DNA of 64,000 bases from Stomoxys calcitrans (GCF_963082655.1 NC_081556.1:67999227-68063226), one strand, 5' to 3'; counted from the stretch's first letter, positions 1 through 9,893 are shown. Translations and numbers: made by a program. Notes: generated by a model from the sequence alone, not told the origin.

Positions 1-318
1 TCGGGAGACATATATGGAAGTATTAAAATTCGAACAGATATCGACTTAATCCTGTAGATATTATGGTTGCCATATAAAGAAACATCGTGCCAAATTTTGG
101 AAGATCGGTCAAAAATTGCTCTAAGTAAAGGATTGTAACTAATTTCCGATTTCGATAAAATTCACTAGTCAAATCAAAACTCGTAAAAGAATCATATATG
201 CCAAATTTTGTGAAGATCGGTTGGTAGGTATATTAGTTAAGTTTCTATCTTCACTTTGTTGCAAACATTTGTACTACATTGTATTGCAAACACAAAGTAC
301 CACAGTAGTGGTGTAGAC
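1..318 (+). repeat. P5-type repeat, right part
   Basis: Contains 'atatatggaag', 'gccatataaa' and 'gccaaattttgtgaagatcgg' type phrases. It ends in a 'ccacagtagtggtgtag' stretch that matches the end of the fuller P5 copy near 16,838. The left part lies outside the window. It is non-coding. Confidence 0.55.
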
Positions 319-322
319 TACA

Positions 323-1717
323 ACAAGTAAAAAGGCGTTAAGTTCGGCCGGGCCGAACTTTGGATACCCACCACCTCGGGTATATATACAAACCACCTTT
401 CATCAAAATCCGATGAAAATTGCATACCTTATGTCCCATATCAGATGTCGAAAAGCCTAACATAAGTCAATGTGTCAAATTTCAGTTAAATCGGATTATA
501 AATGCGCCTTTTTTGGGGCCAAGACTTTAAATCGAGATATCGGTCTATATGGAAGCTTTATGCAAATCTTGATCGATCTAGACCAAATTGCAGAAATATG
601 TGAAGGGGCGTAACTTAACCCTGTGTCCCAAATTTCGGCAACATCGGGACAGATAGAGTCGGCCTAAAACACTAAATCGAGAGATCGGTCTATATGGCAG
701 CTATATCCAAATCTGGACCGATCTGTTCCATAATGCAGAAGTATGTGAAGGGGCTTAACTTAACTCACTGTCCCAATTTCGGCGACATTGGATAATAAAT
801 GCGCCTTTTATAGACCTTAGACCCTAAATCGGAGGATCGGCCTATATGGCAGCTATATCCAAATCTGGACCGATCTGAGCCAAATTGACGAAGGATGTCG
901 AAGGGCCTAACATAATTCGCTGTCCCAAATTTCAGCAAAATCCGATAATAAATGAGGCTTTTATGGGCCTAAGACCCTTAATCGGAGGATCGGTCTATAT
1001 GGCAGCTATATCCAAATCTGAACCGATCTGAGGCAAATTGACGAAGGATGTCAAAGGGCCTAACACAACTCACTGTCCCCAATTTCAGCAAAATCCGTTA
1101 ATAAATGAGGCTTTTATGGGCCTAAGGCCCTATCGGTCTATATGACAGCTATATCCAAATCTGGACCGATATTTGCCATATTGCAGAAGTATGTCGAGAG
1201 GCTTTATTTAACTCACTGTCGCAGCTTTCAGCAAAATCGGATAATAAATGTTGCTTTTATGGGCCTAAGACCCTTAATCAGAGGATCGGTCTATAAGGCA
1301 GCTATATGCAAATCTGGACCGATCTGAGTCAAATTGACGAAGGATGTCGAAAGGCCTAACACAACTCACTGTCCCAATTTTCAGCAAAATCGGATAATAA
1401 ATATGCCTTTTGTTGGCCTAAAACCCTAAATCGGCGGATCGGTAAATATGGGGGCTATATCAAGATATAGTCCGATATAGCCCATCTTCGAACTTAACTA
1501 GCTTATGGACAAAAAAAGAATCAGCTCAATATCTCAATTTTTGAAGCCTGTAGCGTGATTTCAACAGACAGACGGACTGACATGTCTAGATCGTCTTAGA
1601 TTTTTACGCTGATCAAGAATATATATACTTTATGGGGTCGGAAATGGATATTTCGATGTGCTGCAAACGGAATGACAAAATGAATATACCCCCATCCTTC
1701 GGGGATGGGTATAAAAA
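323..1717 (+). repeat. P1 element, complete copy with six 153-bp monomers
   Basis: The left end reads ACAAGTAAAA, then a near-perfect palindrome TTCGGCCGGGCCGAA, then ATACCCACCACC. The body repeats the phrase CGGTCTATATGGCAGCTATATC at 686, 838, 991, 1134, 1287 and 1440, so the period is about 153 bp with one 143-bp unit. The right part holds a short (GACR)n tract followed by a mini-me-like core and (TA)n. The last bases form a hairpin (ATACCCCCATCC / GGGGATGGGTAT) and end GGGTATAAAAA. There is no plausible protein; frames through it are repeats of the monomer. It is probably a non-autonomous element, with the mobilising enzyme unknown. Confidence 0.75.
1566..1640 (+). repeat. mini-me-like core with short (GACR)n and (TA)n
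   Basis: GACAGACGGACTGACATG is followed by a conserved spacer (tctagatcgtcttag...gatcaagaat) and then atatatac. This order matches the dipteran mini-me arrangement of a conserved core between two proto-microsatellites. Here the (GACR)n side has only about four units. Confidence 0.6.
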
Positions 1718-1794
1718 GTGGGAAAAGTTATTGAAAAGCATGAACTTTTTATTATGGAAAGCGAGATTTAGGGAGACTTAAAATAAATGCATAA

Positions 1795-2465
1795 AGAGGG
1801 ATCAAACAACGAGATTATCCCGCCGAAAGCGGGGCAGATGGTCACATTTCACATAACCCAAGGACCATGATCTGTGAATCTACCCCTGGAATGTCCGGAC
1901 TTTTTATAGAGAAGGTGCAGTATATGCACTAGCTGCTGTATTGGAAAAGCAAAAGACAGATATATATTACCGCCTTACAGGAAGTGCTATGGATCGGGAG
2001 AGGCGTCACAACAACACCAAAAGGTGATGCACTATACCATAGCTTCCATGATACCACACATGAATTTGGTTGTGGCTAGTCGGAAACTGAAACAAACACC
2101 TCGTTTCCACGTTTACTCCAGTGGATGAGAGGCTAGCCACAATCTTCATAAAGGTCAAATTCTTCAACATCAGCATTATTTATGCCCATGCCCCGACGGA
2201 GGTCAAGGACGAACGGATCCAGGATTATTTCTACGACCGGCAAATAGCGAATACCGTCTAAATAGAGAATACGAACGCAGCCCCGCCCATGATATTAAAT
2301 CGTTGCCGGAGGTTTTAATGCAAAGATAAGAAAGAAAATATCCTTGGCACAAGAGTCGGCAAACTTAGCCTCCACGTGATAACGTCCGATAATGGGTAGC
2401 GACTAATAGATTTTGCCTCGTCAAAAACATGGAAGTTAGCAGCACCAGATTTTCACTTAAAATAA
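1795..2465 (+). pseudogene. LINE-C (RTE-like) endonuclease relic
   Basis: Conceptual translation in shifting frames gives phrases typical of the apurinic-type endonuclease at the start of RTE-like ORF2. These include WNVRTFYREGAVYALAAVLE near 1890, a phrase like ALQEVLWIGRG near 1975, and DERLATIFIKVKFFNISIIY near 2125 followed by AHAPTEVKDERIQD. The expected 'GDFNAK' block near 2300 is degraded, and several frameshifts and stops separate the pieces. In a live element this domain nicks target DNA to prime reverse transcription. The relic stops at about 2465, where SINE sequence begins. RT sequence of the same LINE-C family is not attached here; the following RT belongs to LINE-A. The family assignment rests on similarity to the minus-strand LINE-C relic at 22.4-24.3 kb and on remembered RTE motifs. 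Confidence 0.65.
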
Positions 2466-2492
2466 TTCACAAGGCCACATGATTGTCCCCAG

Positions 2493-2663
2493 ATCATGTA
2501 AAACTTCTCTCCAAAGAGGTATTGCACTGTCGCACGCCGTTCGGACTCGGCTATAAAAAGGAGGCCTCTTATCATTGAGCTTAAATTTGAATCGGACTGC
2601 ACTCATTGAAATGTAAGAAGTTTGCCCCTGTTCCTTAGTGGAATATTCATGGGCAAAATTTGC
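2493..2663 (+). mobile_element. tRNA-derived SINE, 5'-truncated copy
   Basis: It runs from 'atgtaaaacttctctcc' to 'catgggcaaaatttgc' and matches the 3' two-thirds of the full SINE at 61,457-61,751, including the 'ggctataaaaaggagg' and 'aatcggactgcactcattga' phrases. The tRNA head is missing. It abuts LINE-A RT directly, so it supplies the first codons of the chimeric reading frame at 2622. Confidence 0.75.
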
Positions 2664-3683
2664 AATTGCATTTTTACCTATGTCAAGGGAAGATCGGTGG
2701 AGACTGCCCTGCACGAGGTTGTGCATAAAATGGAAGAATCCTTCGATGCCAAAACGTACACACTGGCGGTATGCGTTGACATCGAGGGGGCTTTTAACAA
2801 TGTGAGGAGCGACACACTGATCCAATCCTTAGACAATCCTAAGAGACTGGATAAACCATATGCTAAGGAACAGGTGGATAAATTGTGTGTCCAATGGCAT
2901 AAATATAAGGGAGAAAGTGGCACAGGGCACGCCATAAATGACCTATTACGGATGCTGACTGAGGAGGGATTTGTACCCATCTGCTACGCAGACGATGTTA
3001 TAATACTTCCTAGGGGTGAGGATCCGCACGAGCTATGCAGAAGGGCCGAAAGGGTCTTGCATATGGCATATGACTGGGCTAGACCCAGAGGTCTCAATGT
3101 TAACCCAGAGAAGACTGAAATATGCCTGTTCACGAGGAAGACGAAGGTGGGCCAATTTAGCGCACCACGTTTCCTCAATAAGACGATTTCAATATCTGAC
3201 CAGGTCAAACACTTAGGTGTGATCTTGGACAGGAAACTGAATTTGATGTGTCACATTCAGAAGTGTACTGAGAAGGCTCACAGATGTTGGGCACTATGTA
3301 GATGGGCCGTAGGCTCGAAATGGGGCCTGAATCCTAGGATAGCTCACTGGCTCTACAGGAGCGTGATTAGACCAATACTTACTTACGCTTCAGTCGTTTG
3401 GTGGACTGCTATGGAGAAAAAGTGCAATATAAAGACCATACAACAAGTTCAGAGAACATGTTGTATTGGCATAGGCGTAGCGATGAGGACCACGCCCACT
3501 TGGGCACTGGAGACTATTCTGGATATCCAACCCACTGACATACATATTAAGTGTGAGGCAGCCACGGCTATGAGACTTAAGGCGATGGGAGAATGGATTG
3601 CGGATGGGATCAGCTCATACCATCGCGGTATAATCGATGCGACGGTAGGAAACCTGAAAGGAAGGGGAGAGGTTTCCTCTTAA
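2622..3683 (+). pseudogene. LINE-A reverse transcriptase (chimeric, internally deleted)
   Basis: A 353-codon open frame whose main body is the RT of a non-LTR retrotransposon. From about residue 20 it shows YVKGRSVETALHEVV, then DIEGAFNNV (the first catalytic Asp region), YADDVIILPRG (catalytic YADD, bases 2985-2996), GLNVNPEKTE, LGVILDRKL and WGLNPRIAHWLYRSVIRP (thumb). The start is not native: codons 1 to about 14 come from a SINE end. Between about 2845 and 2930 the RT is read out of frame, since WINHMLRNRWINCVSNG is visible in another frame. The QGGVLSP box that should follow QGTP is deleted, and the frame is restored just before AINDLLRML. It stops before RNase H, where the element is truncated at about 3680. 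It is not functional as RT; the openness of the frame is partly accidental. Confidence 0.85.
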
Positions 3684-3814
3684 TAAATACACAGAAACGA
3701 CAAGAAGTGAGATTATTTTAAGTTATCTCTAGCGATTTTTTCAGTGATTAACATTGTAGAATAAAAACCTGGCAGTTTTAGTAGGAACCTACCAAAAACG
3801 GCAACCCTGGTGTC
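3684..3814. other. spacer, nothing recognised
   Basis: AT-rich sequence between the LINE-A truncation point and a LINE-B tail fragment. I see no coding signal or known repeat phrase. Confidence 0.4.
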
Positions 3815-3872
3815 AGTCTATTTTCTTAACAGGCTCACTTAGACAATTTTAGTCCATTGTGATATTTCAGTA
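3815..3872 (-). mobile_element. LINE-B 3' tail fragment (diverged)
   Basis: The phrase 'ggctcacttagacaattttagtccattgtgatat' in pieces matches the LINE-B 3' region seen at 22,140-22,185 and 25,019-25,050. It is diverged and only about 60 bp long. Confidence 0.5.
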
Positions 3873-3887
3873 GCGACAGATCAGTCC

Positions 3888-3948
3888 TCTGGTGGTTATC
3901 GAACCCTCAACCACTGCACCAACTCGGCTATCGGGACATAGTTAATAC
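3888..3948 (-). repeat. degenerate tRNA-like (SINE head) fragment
   Basis: The reverse complement contains TAGCCGAGTTGGTGC (A-box-like) and GGTTCGATAACC (B-box-like) about 20 bp apart. The spacing is too short for an intact tRNA, so this is a tRNA-derived fragment and not a tRNA gene. Confidence 0.5.
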
Positions 3949-3949
3949 A

Positions 3950-4206
3950 ACGGTTGCGTTGGCCAGATCATGTTGTCAGAATAAATGAAGAAGCTCTTGG
4001 GACGAAGTTTTTTGAAGACAAGCACTTTGGTATAGCAAAACGACCAAAGCTCCGATGGATAGATCTAGCGGTGAAGGGTATCTCGAAACTAGGTGTCAGA
4101 GATTGGAGAATGAGAGAAGAAGATTGAAATGCTTGTGAATCTAATCAAAGTTCGGCTATTGGCACAAATGGTTTGTGCTAGCCAATTAAGTAAAAGTAAA
4201 GTTAAG
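3950..4206 (+). pseudogene. LINE-C ORF2 C-terminus and 3' tail
   Basis: Matches, on the plus strand, the 3' ends of the minus-strand LINE-C copies at 22,429, 46,190, 52,064 and 52,622. Phrases such as 'ggttgcgttggccagatcatgttg' split into RLRWPDHVV-like codons, and 'aaagctccgatggatagatc' corresponds to the PK-RWKD segment seen intact at 52.8 kb. It ends in 'gccaattaagtaaaagtaaag', the TAAAG-type tail of this family. Only the last part of the protein and the short untranslated tail are present. Confidence 0.65.
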
Positions 4207-5480
4207 GCAATCAAAAGATTATAAGGGTAACGCCCGTCACGGTAGTTCAATAGCCGATGCACTAACTATGGTGGAAAAAATGATAGTGTAATATAGTGGA
4301 AAATAAATATATATATTTCCATCAATTTCCCGTTACAATGGAATTGCCCATTTAAAGTTTATACTTCGAATAACACCAAAACGTGCGAAAACTCTAATTG
4401 AAGCACAATGGCGATTGCAAAATTGTTAAATTTCGTGGTAACTTAATATCTACTTTGGCCATTTATTTCAAAAATATTCCACTGTAACACGGTTAAAAGT
4501 TTAGAAAAAGTCTTTGTATACATTTTCGATTCCTACACATTTAAAAATATCCTCCTGAAACCGACTTAATGGTGATATTCTGTGCCAAGCCTGCGTTTTG
4601 TATTCCTGTTTCTCAAACATACTACATTTTGATTTATCACTATTTGTGGGTTTGTTAATTTTAGTTTGAAGTTCCAAATAAATCGACGCTTTTTATTATT
4701 AATCGTGATATTAAAATAAAACGTTGAATTCTCATTGCTTCGTGGCATTCAATCAAAATGATTTGGGGGTTCGCACACATGCAGGCGGTTTTATGTCAGA
4801 GATTAACGATTGCAGTCATTAATTCTGCAAAATGATGAACATTTATGCAGAAATTGGATTTTGAGGCTGCTGTGAATTAATGGTCGCCTTTAATGGCAGG
4901 GCGTTAAAGTTGCCTCAATCGCATATTAGGTCTCCATGGAAGTTGAGAATCGCATTTTAAAGGTTTTCACATATAACGAAAAAACAAAAAAACATTTTAA
5001 CGATCGAATTTGATACAAAGTTGTCGTAGATACGTCAACTGATGTTAGTTTTTTATCAATAACTTATCACGAGATGGTAACCGATTCAAAATATGACTCA
5101 ATACGGATATTAAAATTGAGAAATTAAAAACATGATTACAGCAAATCGACCGTTTGTTTTCGAATTTTAACTGTAGGTTAAGAACAACCCCACATTGAGC
5201 AGTTTTGGCGAATCGAGCATTAAAAAATGCTATGTATGAGATACTACACAGATTAAAATAATTTTGAAAAACAACAACTTTGGTTGAAAAAACAACAATG
5301 GAATTTGTTAATTTTCCTGCAACAATTTATTTTGAATCTCAACGACCCAAAGTTGTTGAAAGGCAGCCTTTGCAAAACAACATATAACAACAACAATATA
5401 ACCATAAGCAAAACAAAAATCATATAACGCATGCCAACGCATGTTTCTTTGTTCGGGTGTTTTTCTTAAATAGGTTAAAC
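4207..5480. other. apparently low-copy, AT-rich non-coding DNA
   Basis: No phrase here recurs elsewhere in the window. 4740-4960 is less AT-rich and contains several ATTA/TAAT homeodomain-type cores and TTTATG/TTTAATGG words. Frames are short and unconvincing. It could be host regulatory sequence, but nothing in the sequence proves that. Confidence 0.35.
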
Positions 5481-5484
5481 GAAA

Positions 5485-5600
5485 AAAAAAATAATTTTTT
5501 TTGGCTGACCGGCGGAATTGAACCTTGGTGTGCAAGTCATGAATGGCATGGGAGTTTGTGCTCTACATGGTAGCAAGCCTATTTTCACAACGACCTCAAC
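5485..5600 (-). mobile_element. tRNA-like SINE fragment
   Basis: The reverse complement reads 'gtagagcacaaactcccatg', then 'cttgcacaccaa' and GGTTCAATTCC (a good polymerase III B box), then an A-rich run. The order is that of a tRNA-derived SINE head followed by an A tail. It differs from the SINE at 61.5 kb, so it is a second family or a diverged tRNA relic. Confidence 0.5.
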
Positions 5601-5673
5601 TAAAGAGTTTGTTGAAAGTCAACAAAATTTCAATAATTTTGTGTGTCAAGTCTCTTGTAGAGACTTACTTACG

Positions 5674-6673
5674 TTTTTATACCCTCCACCATAGGATGGG
5701 GGTATACTAATTTCGTCATTCTGTTTGTAACTACTCCAAATATTCGTCTGAGAACCCATAAAGTACATATATTCTTGATCGTCGTGACATTTTTTGTCGG
5801 TCTAGCCATGTCCGTCCGTCTGTCATCTAAATCGATCTTGGGTCTTGACTTCTTGAGCCTCTAGAGTGCGCAATTCTTATCCAATTGGAATGAAACTTTG
5901 CACGACGTATTTTGTTATGACATCCAACAACTGTGCCAAGTATGGTTCAAATCGGTCCATAACCTATTATAGCTGCCATATAAACCGATCTGGAGTCTTG
6001 ATTCCTGGAGCAACTAGAGTGCGCAATTCTTATCCGATTGGAATAAAATTGTGCACGACGTGTTTTGTTATGATATCCAACAACTGTGCCAAGTATGGTT
6101 CAAATCGGTCCATAACCTGATATAGCTGCCATATAAACCGATCTTGGGTCTTGACTTCTTGACTGATTTGGCTGAAATTTTGCATGACGTGTTTTATTCT
6201 TACTTTCAACAACTGTGCCATATAAGGCTCAAATCGGTTCATAACCTGATATAGCTGCCATATAAACAGATCTGGGATCTCGACTTCTTGAGCCTCTAGA
6301 GATCGCAATTATTATCCGACTTGTACGACGGATTCTCTCATCACCATCAACATACGTGTTTATTATAGTCTGAAACGGTCTATAGCCCGGTACAGCTCCC
6401 ATATAAATCGATCTCTGTATTTTATTTCTTGGGCCCCCAAAGGGCGTAATTTTCATTCGAATTGGCTGACATTTTACACAGGTCTCCAACATATAATTTA
6501 ATTGTGGTCCAAACCGGACCATATCTTGATATCGCTCTAATAGCAGAGCAAATCTTTTCTTATATCCTTTTTTGCCTAAGAAGAGATGCCGGGAAAAGAA
6601 CTCGACAAATGCGATCCATGGTGGAGGGTATATAAGATACAGCCCGGCCGAACTTAGCACGCTTTTACTTGTT
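5674..6673 (-). repeat. P2 element (left end split by LINE-A insertion)
   Basis: On the minus strand the element starts at 6673 with AACAAGTAAAAGCGTGC, the TTCGGCC palindrome and TATACCCTCCACCATGG. It then carries 'tgtcgagttcttttcccggc' and a run of about 153-bp monomers, and ends at 5674 with the hairpin and GGGTATAAAAA. The (GTCY)n tract here is short (5811-5822). A 5'-truncated LINE-A copy was inserted exactly into its left terminus. Confidence 0.75.
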
Positions 6674-6811
6674 CCATATTAGGTTAGGTTGAAAAGAGGG
6701 TCTAGATATTAATCCGTCCCATGCCTATGTCAGTAATCGGCTTGTTGTGCGCTCTAATTGTTTTCCATACCACTCCCCTAAGTTGGTTCATGTCGCACGC
6801 TTTTACTTGTT
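6657..6811. repeat. 17-bp direct repeats (target-site duplication) around LINE-A
   Basis: The identical words GCACGCTTTTACTTGTT occupy 6657-6673 and 6795-6811. The word itself is the P2 left terminus, so the duplication arose when LINE-A landed there. Confidence 0.85.
6674..6794 (-). mobile_element. 5'-truncated LINE-A insertion with 17-bp target-site duplication
   Basis: 121 bp matching the LINE-A 3' end (compare 42,124-42,260 and 9,700-9,893), ending in a (CCTAA)-type tail on the minus strand. It is flanked by exact copies of GCACGCTTTTACTTGTT at 6657-6673 and 6795-6811. That is the expected signature of target-primed reverse transcription, with the target being the left end of a P2 element. 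Confidence 0.85.
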
Positions 6812-7985
6812 AGAACAAATATCGTCAATCAGTGGGCCGGCAAAAAATTGGAAATAGGTATACACCTTTTTATCTGTTGATTATAGCGGCACATAATATT
6901 GTAGACCTTTATAGAGGAGGACATAGGCTTTCGGGAAAGTGCTGTTGTAGGTCCATATCTTTATTACAAAATTTACAACTTTTGACTTCTCCAACTTTCT
7001 GGGAGCCATAACTTTTGATCTACTGAACCGATTTGCATGGAGTGCGGAGAAAGAGCTTGACGAGATCATGCACAATGCACCATGGAATTGTCTACCGTTA
7101 ATGAGATATGCATTATATAATTTTAAAATATCAAATTATGTCTTGATTTTTTTTCAGTGTTTTTGTTTATAACTCTGTCAACTTTAAAGCTTTATAATTT
7201 AAATTTCACATAAATGGCGCCAGTATACGAACGTATAGGATAAAAAACAATCATGGCAATATATTTAGCGGTTTAAAATGTCATCGTTTTGAATATGAAA
7301 AAATATATTTTTGTCAAAAATTTTCAAAATTTTTCATAAAAGATACTCTCATGTCTTTCAAGTTTTCGTAGATGTTGGCCATCAAAGCATTATCATTTAT
7401 TTTCATAAAGAGAGGTATAAAGAAAAGTGTTAAATGCCATTTTGTTTTATTTTGATATTAAACCACGTAAGATTAATATGGCCAATTGTTTTTTTTTTTA
7501 TTCAAAAAGTTTCACAATAAAAAAAAACAATTCCACAAAGATTTTCCACTGTTATGAATTTGAATTAAAGCTTGAAATGCTTCCAATAATTTAAGGTATG
7601 TTTCGGTATATCTTAGCCATAAAATAAGTCATGGCATACTAAAAAAAAATAAATTTTCAAGTAGTGCTGTATTCACTGTTAATAAACAAGTATTACGTTA
7701 AAATTTATTATACATATGTGTAAGGAACTTTCATTTGGTATCACTTCTTCTGCAAAACACAAAAAGAATCATGAATATATGTATTTCTGTTCCATCCGAT
7801 TTTATGTAACCGACATAAAAGTAAATTTTTCAAAAGAGTCGAATTTTCCTAATTTTTTGTTGTCGTCACCATTAGCCATGAAAACCGACCGCATATTTAA
7901 GCAAACTACCTCACATCAAAGGAAGTGTTCATACCTTACTATAAATTCAATCTTGACTTCACTAAACTAGGTGTCAAAATCGCCA
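6812..7985. other. AT-rich DNA, no gene recognised
   Basis: Contains homopolymer A/T runs and phrases such as 'cttttgatctactgaaccgatt' that resemble fly repeat consensus, but no element ends. Short frames have biased low-complexity translations. Confidence 0.35.
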
Positions 7986-8290
7986 TATTTGAAATGTACC
8001 CTTATATGGGAGCTTCAACCAAAAATTTGATCAATTCGCTCATGGGTTGGAACATACTTTTTCCATGTCGAGAAAATGTCACATGGTAAATTTTAGAAAA
8101 ATTGGAACAAGAATGTTGGTTGCAGAGCAAAAATACCAAAAATCAGGATTACGTTTACATGGGACCGACACCTAAAGTTAGACCGATCTATCGGCACAGT
8201 TGTAGATAGGCCTAAAAAAAGAACGTTCTAAATTTCAGCCAAATCGCATAAAAAGTACGTATTTTATAAGCTTAAGATGTCAACGAGATG
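7986..8290 (+). repeat. P5-like repeat fragment
   Basis: Has 'cttatatgggagcttcaacc', 'gaccgatctatcggc' and 'aatttcagccaaatcgcat' phrases like those in P5. Neither end is preserved. Confidence 0.45.
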
Positions 8291-8506
8291 GCTGACCCGT
8301 TCAAAATTCACCTGTTCTGGGTGAGAACCACAGAGATATCCCCGGTAATTGTAAAGCGGACAATTATTTTCTCACTGCGAGACTATGAACTACCCTACAC
8401 ATTCCAGGGATACTGGAATCTGTTGGTATGCCTCTAGCGACCAAGCCCGAAGGACAACGTATCATAGATGGTCACAAAAAGGGGGCTGTGAGAAGTCTAA
8501 AACTAT
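8291..8506 (+). pseudogene. LINE-B RNase H/C-terminal fragment
   Basis: Matches the reverse complement of LINE-B at about 25,403-25,640. Shared phrases include 'gttcaaaattcacctgttct', 'gatatcccc(a)g' and 'gatggtcacaaa'. Translation gives FKIHLFWV followed by broken frames. In the intact element this covers the end of RNase H and the linker to the Cys/His C-terminus. It joins LINE-A at about 8507 without any gap, forming a chimeric junction. Confidence 0.65.
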
Positions 8507-8806
8507 GAAGACTCACAGATGTTGGACACTATTTAGACGGGCCGTAGGCTCGAAATGGGGCTTGAATCCGAGGATATTCGACTGGCTCTACAGGAGCGTG
8601 ATAAGATCAGGAGCGTGATTATGGAGAAAAAGTGCAACATAAGGACCATACAACAGGTTCAGAGAACATGTTGTCTTGGCATAGGCGGAGCGATGAGGAC
8701 CACGCCCTCTAGGGCACTGAAGACTATTCTAGATATCCGACCCATTGACATACAGATTAAGTGTGAGGCAGCCACTACGGCTATGGGAGAATTGAGGGAT
8801 TGAGGA
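8507..8806 (+). pseudogene. LINE-A RT thumb fragment
   Basis: Starts with THRCWTLFRRAVGSKWGLNP followed by RIFDWLYRSVIR, matching the 3' part of the 2622-3683 RT. At about 8594-8625 the word 'aggagcgtgat' is repeated and the ILTYASVVWWTAMEK segment is missing. The frame then resumes (offset) as MEKKCNIRTIQQVQRTCCLG and ends near 'LDIRPIDIQIKCEAATT'. It continues into RNase H. A small deletion with microduplication broke the frame. Confidence 0.75.
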
Positions 8807-8854
8807 TCGGATCAGCTCTTACCATCGCGGTATAATCGAGGCGACTATAGGAAT

Positions 8855-9290
8855 GATGAGATGAATCTGGAAGTCGAGTGCGAGGCACTGCTGCCATCGG
8901 CACAGTCTTGGATTGACGGAACCCTAGTATTTCCATCTGGAACATCATGTTACACGAATGGATCAAAGCTAGAGGACAGGGTGGGCCTTAGGGTCAACAT
9001 TAAGAACCCAGGGACTGAGATCTGTTTGAGACTGCCTGACCATAATATGGTCCTGCAGGCGGAGATCCGGGCGATCAATGAATGCGTGAAGTGGTGTGGT
9101 GTTAACGCGAGGACGTCGAGCGTGAACATCTTTACCGAAAGTAAAATTGCCATAAGGGGAATAACAACCAGGACGGTAAGGTCACGATAAGTCTCGCAGT
9201 GTAAGAAGGAGATTAACGCCTTCTCTGAGTATGGCAAAATCTGCATCGTTTTGGTGCCATGCCATAGTGGAGTAAGGGGGAATGAATAAG
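8855..9290 (+). pseudogene. LINE-A RNase H domain relic
   Basis: A 109-codon frame (8861-9190) begins MNLEVECEALLPSAQSW, then YTNGSKLEDRVGL, CLRLPDHNMVLQAEIRAINE and NIFTESKIAIRGI. This is the type I RNase H fold found after RT in I/LOA/R1-like LINEs, where it removes the RNA template. The first catalytic Asp (normally in TDGS) is Asn here, the Glu in QAEI is kept, and the Asp normally in a SDS-type motif is Glu (TES). A stop at about 9189 cuts the domain, and the downstream KADDL-like part is in another frame. It is inactive by substitutions and stops. Confidence 0.8.
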
Positions 9291-9379
9291 CAGACGATTT
9301 AACAGTGAAGGCCAGAGGACTGCCGTCAATGGACTTGGTTAACCCGAAGCCTTACGGGTCGACGCAGTGCGAATAAAGA

Positions 9380-9720
9380 ACGTTGGCTACGAAAGCGCAT
9401 GTAAAACTGTGGAACAGCGAAACGGTCGGTAGGAAGACAAAAATCCTATTGGGAGATCCGGATTGTGAGAAGACGAGACTATTGCTGAAAGCAAGCAAGA
9501 AGGAGGTCAGCATAGCTATTGGTATCAAAACAGGACACAAAGGACTACGTGCTCACTTATGCAAAGTCGGTGCGTCAAGTGATATCATGGGTAGGGCATG
9601 TGGGGAAGATGATGGGATGTTGGCGCATTTCCTATGTCATTGCCCAGCTTTCGCTGTTAGAGGCACCGGCACTTGGGTGAGGACACAATACCAGACATAA
9701 ACCAATTAAGGGGCGTGGTA
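9380..9720 (+). pseudogene. LINE-A C-terminal Cys/His region
   Basis: The frame 9383-9700 contains WNSETVGRKTKILLGDPD, then GHKGLRAHLCKVG and GMLAHFLCHCPAFAVRG. The Cys and His spacing (C...H..C.C) at the end is the zinc-knuckle-like tail that follows RNase H in this LINE group and probably binds nucleic acid. The matching minus-strand copy at 42,178-42,492 has ETLEHFLCHYPAFA, so both copies are mutated. A frameshift separates this part from RNase H. Confidence 0.75.
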
Positions 9721-9893
9721 TGGAAAACAATTAGGGATGTTGTAAGTAGTACGGAACTCCTGACATTAATTTTCTTTTTCCAGGTTATCTTTTAGTATTT
9801 AGAGTGCACAACAAGCCGATTACTGGCTTAGGTGTATGTTCATAGTGGTATGGGCCGAATGAAAAACCGCATCGTCTTTTCAACCTAACCTAG
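9721..9893 (+). mobile_element. LINE-A 3' untranslated region and CCTAA-type tail
   Basis: Contains 'attactggcttaggtgtatg' and ends '...cttttcaacctaaccta'. The same tail, reversed, begins the LINE-A fragments at 6,681, 42,126, 46,618 and 61,399. Confidence 0.7.

Noticed and set aside
1142..1327. Open frames through P1/P2 monomers (also 6030, 14313, 20952, 55798, 58765, 59211)
   Set aside because: They are one 51-codon unit repeated because the DNA monomer is 153 bp. They occur on both strands and vary with monomer number.
4566..4748. Short frame in low-copy DNA
   Set aside because: 60 codons, Asn/Lys/Ile-rich, no motif; expected by chance in AT-rich DNA.
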